Assembly (NCBI GenBank): GCA_029817715.1
Contig: JARUPY010000387.1
Span: 124,001 to 188,000, forward strand
Length of the DNA: 64,000 bases
Direction: 5' to 3'
Source of the DNA: Melastoma dodecandrum
Lineage: Eukaryota > Streptophyta > Magnoliopsida > Myrtales > Melastomataceae
Of the stretch, positions 11,061 to 24,005 are shown piece by piece. The first letter of the stretch is position 1. The number at the start of each line of letters is the position of its first letter. The notes below the pieces were generated by a model. That model was not told where the DNA came from. It searched no databases and saw nothing but the letters and a program-made list of their open reading frames with translations. A program made the translations under genes and the position numbers.

Positions 11061-11152
11061 TTTCGCTCACATGTATTTCCCGGATGACTTCCATATCCTC
11101 CCTTCGTTTCGCTCATATGTATTTCCCGGATGACTTCCATATCCTTCCTTCA
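11061..11152. repeat. 46-bp tandem duplication across the PP2C stop codon
   Basis: Units 11061-11106 and 11107-11152 are nearly identical (shared word TTTCCCGGATGACTTCCAT). The unit at 11107-11152 holds the last codons and stop of the PP2C gene. The other lies just downstream in the gene's direction and repeats the end of the coding sequence in the 3' UTR. Confidence 0.9.
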
Positions 11153-14110
11153 AGCGAAACAACCATTAACATCACGTCGTCGTGGTACTTCCTGCGGTCA
11201 CCTTGGGGAACGTCCAGCAACTCGCGGAATCCCATTCCTGCAAGCAATGGCAATGATTGATTCCGGTGACTAAGATTCGAAATGGAACAGGCAGTCGTGT
11301 AGCATCGGATGCCTTTTACTTCTGTGTTATTTTAAAGGCAACGAAGGGGTTACGTAAGCGGGACGAGGGAAGATACCTGCTTTCTTTGCCGCACGAGAAA
11401 GAACCTCCTCGATTAAATGCTGAGCAGGATCTCCTTCGGGAAACTTCTCCATGAAGCTCTCCACGTGAGCAACGACTTCTTCATTGGTCAGGTACTGATA
11501 CAATCCATCGGATGAGAGGATCAGAAATTGATCTCTGGGACAAAGTTTATGATGACGAAGAGCAGGAGTGCATGATAGGTAGGGTGCTGTCCCGATATAT
11601 TCATTGCGGAACATCTCCAGGACTGCTGCGTTGAGCTTGGGCTGCATACAAAAGGATGGATCGGACCATTGGGGAACTATTTGAAAGAAAGAGAAAAAGG
11701 GGTTAAGTAGCAAATACAAACTGTATCCCTCACCTGTTTCAGGAACCCAGCACCGAATGCCCTGGTGACCTTTAGGCGGCCTTTCACCCGACCATTTACG
11801 ATACATTGACTATCTTCCGGATGTTCATTCTTGATTCTCGTCACTTCCTGCAGATACAACACAACACAGGTTTCATTGAGAGAATGAAACAAAAGGTGTT
11901 TTACTTGTTAAGAATGTAAATCTAAGGGACAATGCACAAGGTGAGCACATAAATCTAGCTCGAAAGACTAAATCACTAAACAAAACGGGAAACCACAGAT
12001 AACCAGCCTCATCAACATGTCCTTTGCATCAGACAGTCAGACTAGGAATTTATCCCTAAGTGGATGAAATCAGAACTCATATAAAGAGGTGAAACAGTAG
12101 TAACCAAACTATTTACAGTTAAATTGCACTGTTCTCTCTACCATGAGAATGTAATTTATGATCAGTGGTACCATAGAGTAAATCTTGAAAACTCACTTCC
12201 TCTATGCTGGTACTATGATCAGTGGACAGTTGCAATGCCGCAAGTCTCATAGCATGAGTGGAGACTTCACTTTCCTCTGTCTTATATCTTCCACTGCTAC
12301 CCCGCGAGCCTCCTGCCTCAGCAATGCCCTCGATAGTTGACTCTTTGCAATTATCCCTACTAAGTGAGCTGACCACTCTTTCCTCCAACTGTGCAACAAT
12401 AGCACGGCTATCGCCCACGTTCATAATGTAGATGTCCTCATCCCTCATCAATGCCACCAACAAACAGGACCCCATGAGCGCAAGCTCAGGGTGTGTATCT
12501 ATAACCTTACCCGACATCTCCAAATAAGCAGCCTCTGTTGCGTCAAGCGCCCTTGACATGGCTCTCAATACTAACTGGTGATCTACTGGACCCTCCTTCC
12601 TCCTCCTATGCCTCTTACCATCTTTCTCCTCCATTATGTTGTTGGCCACCTCGTCAACCTTCTCCTTCAAGCCGAACCTCCAAGGAAACAACCGCTTTGC
12701 ATGTCCATCCTTCAATCCATGCTTCAACTTCGACAGCAATAACCGCCTCCTAGTAACCCCAGATCCCTCCACATTGCTTACGTTGATCGCATCATCCACC
12801 GAGAATGCAAACCTCTGGGAGCCCGACAAGTCCAACCCATCTTCTGCATCTTCATCGGCAAGAAACTCCCATAAACACCTTCTATGTAGCGTAATCTCGC
12901 TAACTCCAGATTGAAATTTCACCCTTCTCTCCATTGGCCCACCAAACCCATCCTTAGATGCATCTATCCTTACCACTTCAACCCCATCGTCCGTCCTCAC
13001 ACTAGCTTCCCCTGCAATCGCTACGGTCTCTTCTACTGGATTCTTATTGCTGCCATCATTACTCCCATCTCTTTTGTCATTACTACATTCACTCACATCC
13101 TCCCAGAACAATCCCTGGAGCTCAAGATAGACAGCACGATATAGCCGATCCATCAAGAACTCAGGTGCATCGGGACCATTGAAACCATCATAGATGCCAA
13201 CGAATAACCAACCTTGTTCCTCTGACACGACCACTTGAACCCGGTCCTCCCCTGCCTTTCCCGATGCCCACTCCACATTCTCTTCCTCAAGGCCACCGCG
13301 AGCAAAACTATTGCTCTCCACGAAATTAATCGACTTAACAATCTCCCTTTCCTTGGCTTCCTTGCTTCCGCTAAAACTCCGCACAGGGACCACCCACTTC
13401 TTCTCAGCGAAACCACCGGCAAGCGAGTTACGGATCCCCGAAATACCACCCCTCTTCTTTCTCCTCCTCTTCTTTCCGCCAGGCATGCCACCATTGTCAC
13501 TGCCCACGCCCCCTAGCGGTGCGGAGAAGTGGATGTGAGGACCTGCCGTGCCGTCGGGCCACCCATCAACAAGAGGCCCGGACATTGCACCCCTCTCAAT
13601 GGGACCAGAGAGGAAGAACCCATCCTCACCCCTAGGTACCGGCTGGAGCTCCACGGCACGAAACGAAGACGTGCCCTCGAACACATTACCCCTCACAAGA
13701 CCACCGCCACTGCAAAAACCGGAGGCAGGGGCAGGGGGCACGGAATGATCCTCCGCATAGTCAGGGGGGTTATGGAGACGGAGGGCAGTGACGGAAGGGG
13801 GAACAGAAGCATTAGCGCCCACGGAAGCGCCGGAGATGGACTTGAAGAGAGCGGTTTCGGTGGAGTCAGTGACGACAGTGGGGAAAGAGGAAGCAGGGGA
13901 GGGGCGGTCGAAGCGGAGGGAGTCGGAAGGGGAATGGAGGAGGTAGCGGTTGGAGGAAGGGAGGTAGCAGAAGGAATGGCCGAGGGTTTCGTCCAAGGAG
14001 TCATGGAGGAGGGAAGAGGACCACTCGTGGCCGCGTGCATGAGGCGGCGGCGGCGGCGGCTGGACGTGGAGGGAGGGAGGGCGAAAGCAGGCAGAGAGGG
14101 AGGCGCCCAT
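11113..14110 (-). CDS. Protein phosphatase 2C, POLTERGEIST (POL/PLL1) type
   Basis: A Mn/Mg-dependent Ser/Thr phosphatase of the POL/PLL clade, which acts at the plasma membrane downstream of CLAVATA-type receptors in meristem control. Four exons: 14110-12197, 11847-11734, 11641-11377, 11237-11113; 805 residues. I start at MGASLSACF rather than three codons upstream because Gly2 gives a myristoylation site, as in the family. Visible motifs: GHSFCY near the N terminus, [15 protein letters not shown] (metal-binding Asp), [41 protein letters not shown] and KYHDDV (metal Asp), ending [12 protein letters not shown] long low-complexity N-terminal region is normal for the clade. The last codons are tandemly duplicated downstream. 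POL versus PLL1 cannot be separated by eye. Confidence 0.94.
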
Positions 14111-17079
14111 GTCATTCACCTCCGTTTACATTTGAGAGTTTGGGAAGTCAAAAACGTATCAGTTCGTTTTGGGGGTTTTGGTTGGGGCGGAGGTTCGAAG
14201 AAAGGAAAGATGAGAGTAGATTTTGTTCGGACACACCGGGGGTGTCCGCGTCCTTGTCCCTTTGAGAGGGATAGAATTAGAAACAGGGGATTGTTTTGTC
14301 TGAAATTGAATTAGTCCTCTATGTTTTTATAATATATAATATATGGAAGAAGAGCCTTTTTCTTTGACTTTTTTTTCCTTTGACGTGGTTGTCCTCCTCT
14401 TTCGGTTTTTCTACAAACTTACTTTAAAATAAAAATAAAAATTAAATATTCAACTTTTAATTGTCAGAAAAAAACTCGTTTAAAAAAAAAAATGGCGGCA
14501 ATTCGTCAACGAGGGGGAAGTGAACAACGAATTCTGCGTTGGAGCTGAAAAGAAGCAAAGCAACTAATGTGTGATACCAGGGGGCATGTAAACAAAATGT
14601 GAATCCAACAACATTCTTACAACTCTATCCGAGGGAGTCGTGTGTGTAAGCAAGCCAGGCTTAAAGCATAAGCATACCGACTGTTACAATACTTGTTTGC
14701 TATTATCGCCGTTCATCCGACGTTGTTGCCTCGTCACTACCAGCTACGACCGTCCGATGTGACCGGTAATCGGGCGGCTCATCATTGTTAATTTATTTAT
14801 TGGAAAAGGTTGGTGGGGGTCGTGACATTTGCAATTTCTTTTCTTCCTTTCGTTGGTGGAGATGGATGATGAACAAGAGGAGGTCTTTTTCCTCGTCGTT
14901 AAAAAAATGTTTCTCAATTTCTTTTTTTAAATAAATAAATTCGGTAATTATACGAATACAAGTGGCCAAAAGGGGAGTGTGAAACTGATGTAGTTATAAT
15001 CCGTCAAAATTAAACCCCATTTTCGACGTTAAGCTATTATTTCCTTCTGGGGAGATTGCCGAGGCGAGGGAGTCAAATACGTCCACATTGAAAACAACAC
15101 ACGGGAAAAAAGAAAAAAAGAATCAATTTTAGATAATATTATATCTACAATTATTGGATCCAGCTGGTCAACGTTACCTCGGGGGACCCCCCCCCCCCCC
15201 CCAACCCACAGTTTGGACGCTTTTGTCGGATTCTTTCCCACCTTCCGAGGTTGAACTAAAAAAAATAAGACGGGAGTTGCCAGGAACTTCCGGGTTTCCA
15301 TCAAATGTATCTTGTTTGAATATGTGAAGTAAACGAGACTTTTTTCTTCTTTTTTTTTTCAAATGATGTTCACATCGCCCCTCGGGGATTGACATGACTT
15401 CATCTTTCGATATGTTTCTAAGATTACGTGCCGTCGAAGTTCTTCATCCCAACTGCCCGCCTGCCTGTTGAAATCGAAACGAGACAACCACCCTCCACTC
15501 TCCCCGACCCACCACCACATAATAAAGGAGGTCCCATTCGTGAAGTACCTAAACCCTTCCAAAACTTCAAACCCCAATTTGCACATGCTTTTGACTTGAC
15601 TTGTGAATCTCCTCCTCAATCTTATGGAGTACAATAATAGTAGTCGAGATTTGGAGTTAGCTCCTCCACCTGACCTGCCAAGTCAATGCAAGACACACCA
15701 CAAACGGAAAGATGCTCGTACTACCAAAAAAAAAAAAATAGCCTTTTCTACTTGCCTGTTTTGTTTATCGGGCCCAATAGGCCCAAAACCTACGTTTATC
15801 GGGCCCAATAGGCCCAAATATCGCACCAAAGGGCCTGCTTTTTTTTTTAAGAGATAAACAAAGCCTCTCGTTTTGGTTTTTCGTCTTTCCTGATAATTTT
15901 CGAGTTACTGAAAATACGAAACATCGTGGTCGGTTCCTTTAAGATAGATAGAAAGAACCACTATTTTTTATTAAATTAATAATAATAACTTTAGCTGATT
16001 TTCACGAACCAAACATATTCCTTAGTTCTTATTGGGGGTGGGGGAGGTTTTATTACTTAGTGGCCATGGCTGCTTCAAAGTATATTATTTCTTTATGATG
16101 TGGCGGGCCAAAATGGTTTATATAGAAAAAAATTAATAGAAAATTGGAGAGTAAGCGACAATTGGATATGGGGGTAATTTTACTATTATTATTCTACTGC
16201 TACTACTACTACTACTTTTTTTTTGTGTGGATGTGATTTCCTTCTTTTTTTTTTCCCTTTCCCATTTTCGGCGGCCACACAAAAAAGAAAGTAAAAGAAA
16301 ACAATTTACTGATGAAAACCTAATAATTGACAACTCATTTATCCATTTACGCTTAATTCGATTGGACACAACAATTTTTAGTTGGATTTGATGTGAGACT
16401 TGTATTGGGTAAGCCGCTCTAGCCAGAGCCTCCCCTAGGAAACAAATCCCTTCTTTGTTTTGTCCTAATTTTCTAGATAGTGAATTTTGTTGGTGGAGGT
16501 TTCATCTTGTTCACTAGGATTTCATAAAAAAAAAGACCATATACAATTCTTCCATATTGGGTTGGTGGTGGGTGGGGGGTGTTTCCCCTTAATATTTTGA
16601 TGATTTTTTAACTTTGCATAATAAGCAAGTAAATAAGTAAACAGATGAAATGAAAGCTCCTAAAGTTGGAGCTTGAAGAAGAAAAGGAAAAGGCAGAAAA
16701 TGCGACGTGAGAAATCCTGATTGCTGGGGATGAGGGGAATTTTCCATTGCAAGCAATAACGGGACAGTGATAATTTCTTAAAATGTGCCTAGGTTTTTAT
16801 GTCACATGACAACGTTTGTGATATCTCATCATCGTTTTATTATCTATGTAATATTTTATGTTAAAGCAACGACTTAGTCACCTGATGAGTGAAAGGCCAT
16901 CAGAGATGGATTGGTCCAGATGAAATTAACTTTTCTTTTCTTTTCGTTTTTTTCTAGATTTAAGAATCTAAAGATGGTGAATTCGTCATCCTCCATTCAC
17001 CACAATTCCTTTTCCTTTTATTAAAAAGAAAGAAGAAAGAAAAATATATGGGGTATGGGTTATAATTAACAACGTGTAG
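14111..17079. other. Gene-poor spacer upstream of the PP2C gene
   Basis: Begins with the PP2C promoter and leader. Further on it is AT-rich, with poly-C (about 15187-15202) and poly-T/A runs, a TAC microsatellite near 16197-16215, and a duplicated GGCCCAATAGGCCCA word at 15770-15820. No gene recognised. Confidence 0.6.
15761..15823. repeat. Direct repeat carrying GGGCCCAATAGGCCCAAA
   Basis: The sequence GTTTATCGGGCCCAATAG followed by GCCCAAA occurs twice, about 32 bp apart. It contains GGCCCA/TGGGCC-type words, as in plant site II promoter elements, but no gene starts nearby. Confidence 0.7.
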
Positions 17080-17379
17080 ATGAAACATTTGTTAGAACCT
17101 TCCCCAGTTGGTGTCCAGCCTGCGATAAATGTATTCGATCCACTACGTTACGCACTCTCGACGTCCAGCCCGAACCTAGACGCGTTTCGAGCAATGATTA
17201 TGGACTCTTCCTATGTGAGTTACAAGCTGGCGAGAAACGAAAGGGACTGGAGGGATCTGGTCAGGGTTTCGGCTTGGTTTCAAATGATGAACATCGTCGT
17301 GAAACGATTGACGGTATTGTGTCTTCAAGGAGACAAAGAAGAGGAAGAAGAATCAGTAAGTTCATCATCACGTCATTAG
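17080..17379 (+). CDS. Possible small protein, 99 residues, unknown
   Basis: An uninterrupted ORF with balanced composition (NVFDPLRYAL, then FRAMIMDSSYVSYKLARNERDW) and an acidic, Ser-rich end. It is the only convincing-looking ORF in a 7-kb gap. I recognise no domain, signal peptide or membrane segment and see no clear promoter. It could equally be chance or an old gene remnant. Confidence 0.25.
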   Translation: MKHLLEPSPVGVQPAINVFDPLRYALSTSSPNLDAFRAMIMDSSYVSYKLARNERDWRDLVRVSAWFQMMNIVVKRLTVLCLQGDKEEEEESVSSSSRH

Positions 17380-20300
17380 AGAAATAGGCAAAGTCGATTA
17401 TCTCTGGCCCTCACCCCCCCATGGAATGAGTAAACAGGCAAAAGGACAAAATCAGATATGCCACTCAACATCTACTCTTCTTTCTTCATTTACCTAAAAA
17501 ACATCACCATCATAACTTTTTAAACTTCCACAATTCACCAACAAATACAAAGTCGCCTCTTTTAAGAGAAATTAGCAAAGTCATTAACCGATACTTTGAA
17601 AAAGTTACCAAAATGCAGTCCCACACACAATACATTCAAAAAGAAGGCCTAGTTCTGGCTGATAATGTTTCTTCCCACATGGTATAAGATAACCCCCCTG
17701 AAGAAACGAATTCGAAAGCTCGTTATCGACATGTTGGACGATCAGATTATTCGTGCGGGCGAATGAAGCCATAAGACAAGGATCGCATCCCTTCTTTTTT
17801 ACTTTCACCAATAGTCCCACTAGATTTTGTCTTGATCAAGTGGGCAACACTTGGGATTAACAAAGAAATCCTTCTTCTAATTGATTACGACATCATTAAA
17901 CAGAGGACCAGAAAAGACCATAACCTAAATCAACAATCACAAGCCGTCCTTTATTTTTGGGGACCCCTGATTTTAAAACACTTTCGCGTGTCTGCGTACG
18001 GTCTAAGTTAGTAGTTTGTCGGAACAGTCACAGAATTCTTACCACTGTTCGACATTCCCTGTCTGAATTCAACGATATTCAGACAACACAACATGTGTGG
18101 CGTTCGATAGATTTCAAAATGGAAATCATCAACCTGAAATATAAATAAAGGGACCCTCGGATCAAAATCCCATTTGATAATTCCTGTTTCCTTCATCTTT
18201 CGGTTAAAACAAACGTGGAATTTCCAAAGGCCAAGAACATTTTGGACCCTACTCCAGCAATAACTAAAACAGAAATCATTCGTGGTGCTTTTGATAATTC
18301 CCTGTTCATAGTGGCCGTCGACTCGGCTCCATGACCGGTTAACGTCGTGACAATCGTGGGGTCTCCAGCGACGCGTTGATTTTTTTGCCATCTTGGACGT
18401 GTGGCTCGCGAAATATACTTGATCGAAATGAATACCGGAGAAATTCTTGTGATTCTTTTTGGAGGTGGGGATTTCACCAGGGGTCTGCATCGATCGTGGC
18501 GCGAAAAGAGTGAACATCTACTGTGTCCTCCCATGTCACGTCCTTAGAACGTTGAAGGTCACACGATGGTAAAGAAAGTCGAAAGCGACGGTGAGCAGGG
18601 GGAAGCATTTTTTTAATTTCTTCAGGTGATTGTGAAAGGACATACGCGGGGCAAATATTCCTATGTTGTATGGATCGCGAAAGGTAATAACCTCCCACTT
18701 GGGATAAGTCCAGAAAACAGTACTATGAAATGAAAACAGCATCCAACTATTGCTCACGTTCCCTTAGAATAACATGAAGGCGCCCCTTTGTAAGGGTTAT
18801 AAGGGGTTGCAGCCAACTGAAGGGATCAAACATGAATCGAGAGATCCGAGATATTGAGAAAAGAAAAAGAAAAATGAATTCGGCTTACTGTTGGCCACGA
18901 TGCGCACCATCCTCTCGTACTAATAATTGGGCAAGCAAAGGGGACACGAATATGCGCTGCGTAATAATAGTCGTAATAATAAGAGGACATTGTCTTATTA
19001 TTGTGGGTGGGGGGAGATATTGGGTAAAAATAGGTCATTGTCTCTCACTCTCTGTTGTTACTATTTTATGATTTGATGATGATGACGCATAGGGTTTTCG
19101 TGTGTGTGGCGTGAGAAGGCTTCTTTGCGTAAAATAATGGGAGAATGAATACTTGCTTTTTTTCTTTTCTATTATTTTTTCTTTTCTTTTTCTCTTCACA
19201 TCAAAGTTCGGTCATGAAAACGATGTTTTTTATTATTATTCATAAAGCAGAAACTGTTCGTTGGTCTAAGTGCGATATGACTTGGACGATTTACCTCGGG
19301 GTTTTTTTTTGTTTTTTTAATGTATTTATTTAAATATCCCGTTCTATTGCAAAACAGTAGTGCCCGAAGAGGAGAACGATAAGTTATCGACTTTTTCTAA
19401 ACGTGTATTATGTAATTTTTCTTTTTTACAAATTTTATTATTTTGTGCGGATGAGTCAGTCCGTCGAAAGCATACGAGGGATTGCTTCTCAGCTTGTGAT
19501 ATCGCCCTCTCATTATTACTGTTTTGGCTACTATTGTAGAACATGTTCAATGACTCGGGGTCACACACAGTTACTCTTTTTAAGCCCCGGCATTATTTTC
19601 CCTATTCGGACAATAAGTTTGGTTTAACATCCTCCTAACAAAAAGGAATGATGTAGATTAAGAATGTGATTAAGTGTTCTTTAACTCCTAATCCCATAGG
19701 GATGAGAATGAGATATGGAACCAATTCAATTTTCTAGTTATAATTCCACCTAAATCCACCTGCTTATCATATACAGTGTCGTGGATCATAATGCTGAGCG
19801 AAGAAAGACTCGTCGGATATACTTTCGAGGTGATATCGGATAATCCGATATCACTAGATCGAAATATTTGTCGTGTCACGACATTTGGGGTAATTTATAA
19901 TTGTTGTATGCCTGATTCGGACACAAAAAGAAAGTAATGGCCGGTTTTTCTGGCCCCAAAGGCAAACACCAACGACACGTATGTAAGGGTTTGGGTAATT
20001 ATTTTATGCCGTAAGAAAGGTTAAGTGGAGTACACGAGTTGGTTGATTTCCTACGTGATCATTCTTGCAGCTGTTATGCAAAACTTTCACTTAGTGCTGC
20101 TGTCCACGTTTTAAGATCCTCCCGCCTTCCGAATCGATCCCACTTTTTCTAACTTGCTTTATTAGTTCCAGACCAAATAGTAAAATGTCTAGACTGCATG
20201 GGGATGAAGTCCGCCCTTATGAGACAGAAGCTTACACTCAACGACGTCTCGAAACCGTAACCAGCTATCTTCGAGAATCTATGCCGTCATCGAACCGACA

Positions 20301-21241
20301 CGATAGCAGCTCCCGGGACTCGTATTAGCATGTGCGCCGCGTCATTTGCCCGCACCGTATCGGCTTTCTTGTCTTACTGGTGCGTGCATGAAGGAACCGG
20401 AATCCAGATGTAAAAACGTAGCTCGTAGATTCAGAGAGGGAGGGAAGGGTGTTGGGAGGGGGGGGGGGGGAGAAGCTGCTCATCAGATGATTAGGGACTC
20501 CTCCATAGAATTTGTAGCTACACAAAAAGAGCAGACATAGCGCATAATATCATGAACAGAATCTAATTCTGGGTGGTGTGCTTTCATTTGTTTCGGACAA
20601 CTAAAATTTTCCCCTCCTAATAATCATGGCGAGCATAATGTAATTATCGTAGAATCCCATCTCGCTTTTCTTTTGATTATATATAAAATCGATATTCAAA
20701 ATCAAGGAACATCAATGCAAGTTCTTTCTTTTTGGGGGTATCCAGGAAAATGGGAGGAGCGTGTCGCTCGAGACATGTAATGACAGAACTCCTTTTAATT
20801 ATTATTATTATTTTCCCAATTAAAAAATAATGAAGAATTTGGTCTTTTCTTGGATTTTTTTTTCTTGTTTAAAAAATAAGGAAGAATTTGGCATGATGCA
20901 AAAAACATGACCATCCCCTTTGAGGAGTGAGGATTTTCGACATGTGGGGTGGGGGGTTGGGTCGACCCCACAAGCCACCACCCATAAAATAAAATAAAAA
21001 ATAAACAATTGTTTCTCATACACTCTCAACCTTGGCCTTGTCCTGTCGGGATCCCTCTTCTTAATTATTCTCCTCCACCCCCTATTTATTCAGGTGTTCC
21101 GCTCCCCACCCACTCTTCATTCCTTCCTTGTCCCAAACTGTCTCCTCCTCCTCATCAACGCAGCCTTAAGTCTTTTTGCTCAGTGTCTCCACTGCAACTC
21201 CACACCGCCCCCTCTAAGAAGAAGAGGATAGATTTGATCAA
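17380..21241. other. Spacer before the NPF gene
   Basis: No gene recognised. Mainly AT-rich with short ORFs on both strands, poly-G near 20457-20470 and TTATTA runs near 20800. The last 200-250 bases are pyrimidine-rich and probably hold the NPF promoter and leader. Confidence 0.55.
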
Positions 21242-24005
21242 ATGGAATGCCCCGAGATGTGCAAGGAGGTTAGCATATTCAGTCCTTACATGTCCCACAA
21301 ATGATTTCCCATATAGTCCTCTCCATGAAGGTTCCTTTTGCTTCTTGGTCTTGTTGCGAGATACCAGGTGAAGATGAAGAAGGAGGCAAAGGTGCCGGAG
21401 TGCAGCCTCGACGGGAGTGTGGATTGGAACGGCAAGCCGGCCATCAAGTCCAAGACGGGGAACTGGTTCGCCGGGATCATCATCCTCTGTAAGAACAGTT
21501 CTCTCGCTCTCTGTTCTCTGTCTCTCTCTCTCTCTCTCGACAAAGATTCACACCCTTTTTACATTTCCTGGGTCTTAATTATTTTTCCTTTTCTCTTTCG
21601 GCTTTGGGTGAAATGGGGAGTAGTCTATCATTCTGCATGGGCTGCGAGTCTTTCTCTCTCTCGACTGTACACCGATAAGCTATCAAAGCTTCTAACACCA
21701 GACGTTGTATACGTGTCTGGACTTTTCGGGATGGAAACACAGACAACAGAACAAGTGTTTGCAAGTTCCATTGTCTGTCTTGTGTTCGCGACAAAGTGTC
21801 CGAATTTCTGGTGTTTGTGTATGTGTCTGTTTTTTTTTTTTTTTTTTTTGGGGGGGGGGTTGTTGGCTATGAAGAATATGCTTATTACAAAACAAATAAT
21901 TTTAAAAGGTTTAATTAATTGAGTTTGTTTTAAGGAGAATGTTTTTGTATATATATTAGGGAGAAATCGGACACGATCGTTTTCAAGGCGATCATGTAAT
22001 AAGAAGACAAGAAAGAAATGTGGATAATGGGACAGTAAATGGATTCTTATTACAACTCCCGGGGTTCACTGCCACGTGTCAAATCCTGGGGCACGCGTGT
22101 CTGTAATTTTGTGGCTGTTTATGAATGAGCAAGGAACATGATCAATTGCAAAGCAATTTAATTAAAATATTTTTTTTGGTTTTGGGACAGTGAACCAGGG
22201 GCTAGCAACGCTGGCGTTCTTCGGGGTTGGGGTGAACCTGGTGCTTTTCCTGACAAGGGTGATGGGTCAGGACAATGCGGATGCAGCCAACAGCGTCAGC
22301 AAATGGACAGGGACGGTCTACATCTTCTCTTTGGTCGGTGCGTTCCTCAGCGACTCCTATTGGGGAAGATACAAGACTTGTGCCGTCTTCCAGGCCATAT
22401 TCGTCATCGTAAGCATGAGCATGAGCTGAATATGCATGAGCTGAATATGCATTGATTCATTTGACGATTGATGAAATGATCGTTGGGTGTTTCCAGGGCC
22501 TTGTGTCGCTGTCCCTTTCGTCTTACCTCTTCCTTATGCGGCCCAAGGGTTGTGGGGGACCTGAGACCCCGTGCGGGACGCACTCCAACTTCGAGATAAC
22601 GATGTTCTATTTCTCGATTTACCTCGTCGCTCTCGGGAACGGGGGTTACCAGCCCAACATCGCGACCTTCGGGGCCGACCAGTTCGACGAGGAGGACCCC
22701 AGAGAGGCATGCTCCAAGGTCGCGTTCTTCAGTTACTTCTACCTGGCGCTCAACCTGGGGTCGCTCTTCTCGAACACGGTCTTGGGGTACTACGAGGACA
22801 AGGGCGAATGGGCAATGGGGTTTTGGGTGTCAGCAGGGTCGGCGCTGGCCGCTCTCGTCCTTTTTGTCCTAGGGACGAAAAGGTACAGGCACTTCAAGCC
22901 GAGCGGGAATCCTGTCTCCAGGTTCTGCCAGGTTATAGTTGCTGCCTCGAAGAAATGCAAAGTTCAAATGGCGGATACTGAGGATGAGTTGTATGAGTCC
23001 GACGGAAAGGAGTGCTCCAATGGCGGCAGGAAGATACTCCACACCCATGGATTTAAGTAAGTAGAATTAGATGATGCTTTCCTCGAAGACACTTTTGTAT
23101 TGTGCTAATGAAAGGCGACGGGTTCGTCCAGGTTTTTGGACAGGGCGGCATATATCTCCTCCAGAGATATCGAGGACGAGAAGAGGGGCCGCCATAACCC
23201 ATGGCAACTCTGCACGATCACTCAAGTGGAGGAAGTCAAGTGCATCCTACGGCTCATCCCCATCTGGCTCTGCACCATCATATACTCAGTTGTCTTCACC
23301 CAGATGGCATCCCTGTTCGTTGAGCAAGGTGCCGCCATGAAAACGATCGTGTCCGATTTCAGGATTCCACCGGCAAGCATGTCAAGCTTTGACATACTTA
23401 GCGTCGCCGTCTTCATCTTCCTTTACCGGCGAGTCATCGACCCACTCGTGGGGAGAATCAGGAAAACTGAATCCAGAGGGCTAACAGAGCTGCAGAGGAT
23501 GGGAGTTGGTCTCGTCATTGCGATATTGGCTATGGTGGCGGCTGGGGTTGTGGAGTGCTACAGATTAAAGCACGCGAACAAGGACTGCGTACACTGTGAG
23601 GGCTCGAGCTCCCTGAGCATATTCTGGCAGATTCCCCAGTATGCATTGATTGGAGCCTCCGAGGTGTTCATGTACGTTGGCCAGCTGGAGTTTTTCAATG
23701 CGCAGGCGCCCGATGGATTGAAAAGCTTCGGGAGTGCCCTCTGCATGACCTCCATCTCGCTGGGGAACTATGTCAGCAGCCTGATCGTGACCATAGTGAT
23801 GAAGATCTCAAAGGAGGACAAGATGCCGGGATGGATCCCAGGGAACCTGAACAAAGGTCACCTGGACAGATTCTATTTCCTGCTCGCCATTCTGACCGTC
23901 ATTGATTTATTTGTGTACATAGCTTGCGCCAAGTGGTACAAGAGCATCAAACTGGAAGGGAAGTGCGAGGAGGAAGACGATGACCAAGACGACTGCCGAG
24001 TATGA
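21242..24005 (+). CDS. NPF7.3/NRT1.5-type transporter (PTR2/NRT1 family)
   Basis: Twelve-helix major facilitator protein. Arabidopsis NPF7.3 (NRT1.5) loads nitrate and K+ into root xylem from the pericycle plasma membrane. Five exons: 21242-21268, 21368-21488, 22191-22408, 22497-23056, 23132-24005; 599 residues. The short first exon gives MECPEMCKE and joins VKMKKEAK, matching the N-terminal layout of the Arabidopsis protein; a start at 21374 would also be possible. Motifs: WTGTVYIFSLVGAFLSDSYW (helices 2-3), FGADQFDEEDP, FFSYFYLALNLGSLFSNT, RLIPIWLCTIIYS, NLNKGHLDRFYFLL and an acidic tail. In helix 1 the proton-coupling ExxER motif is replaced (LNQGLATLAFF), as known for NPF7 members. NPF7.2 is the alternative. 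Confidence 0.94.

Noticed and set aside
13529..14314. 261-residue plus-strand ORF
   Set aside because: It is antisense to the GC-rich N-terminal exon of the PP2C gene; composition is Gly/Arg-rich and shows no domain.
18474..18757. WEDTVDVHSF, faintly like the start of a small heat-shock protein domain
   Set aside because: The similarity stops after about ten residues, with no further HSP20 motifs in any frame.
18894..18926. Stretch resembling a conserved large-subunit rRNA word (CCTCTCGTACTAA)
   Set aside because: The match is about 13 bases and the flanks do not look like rRNA.
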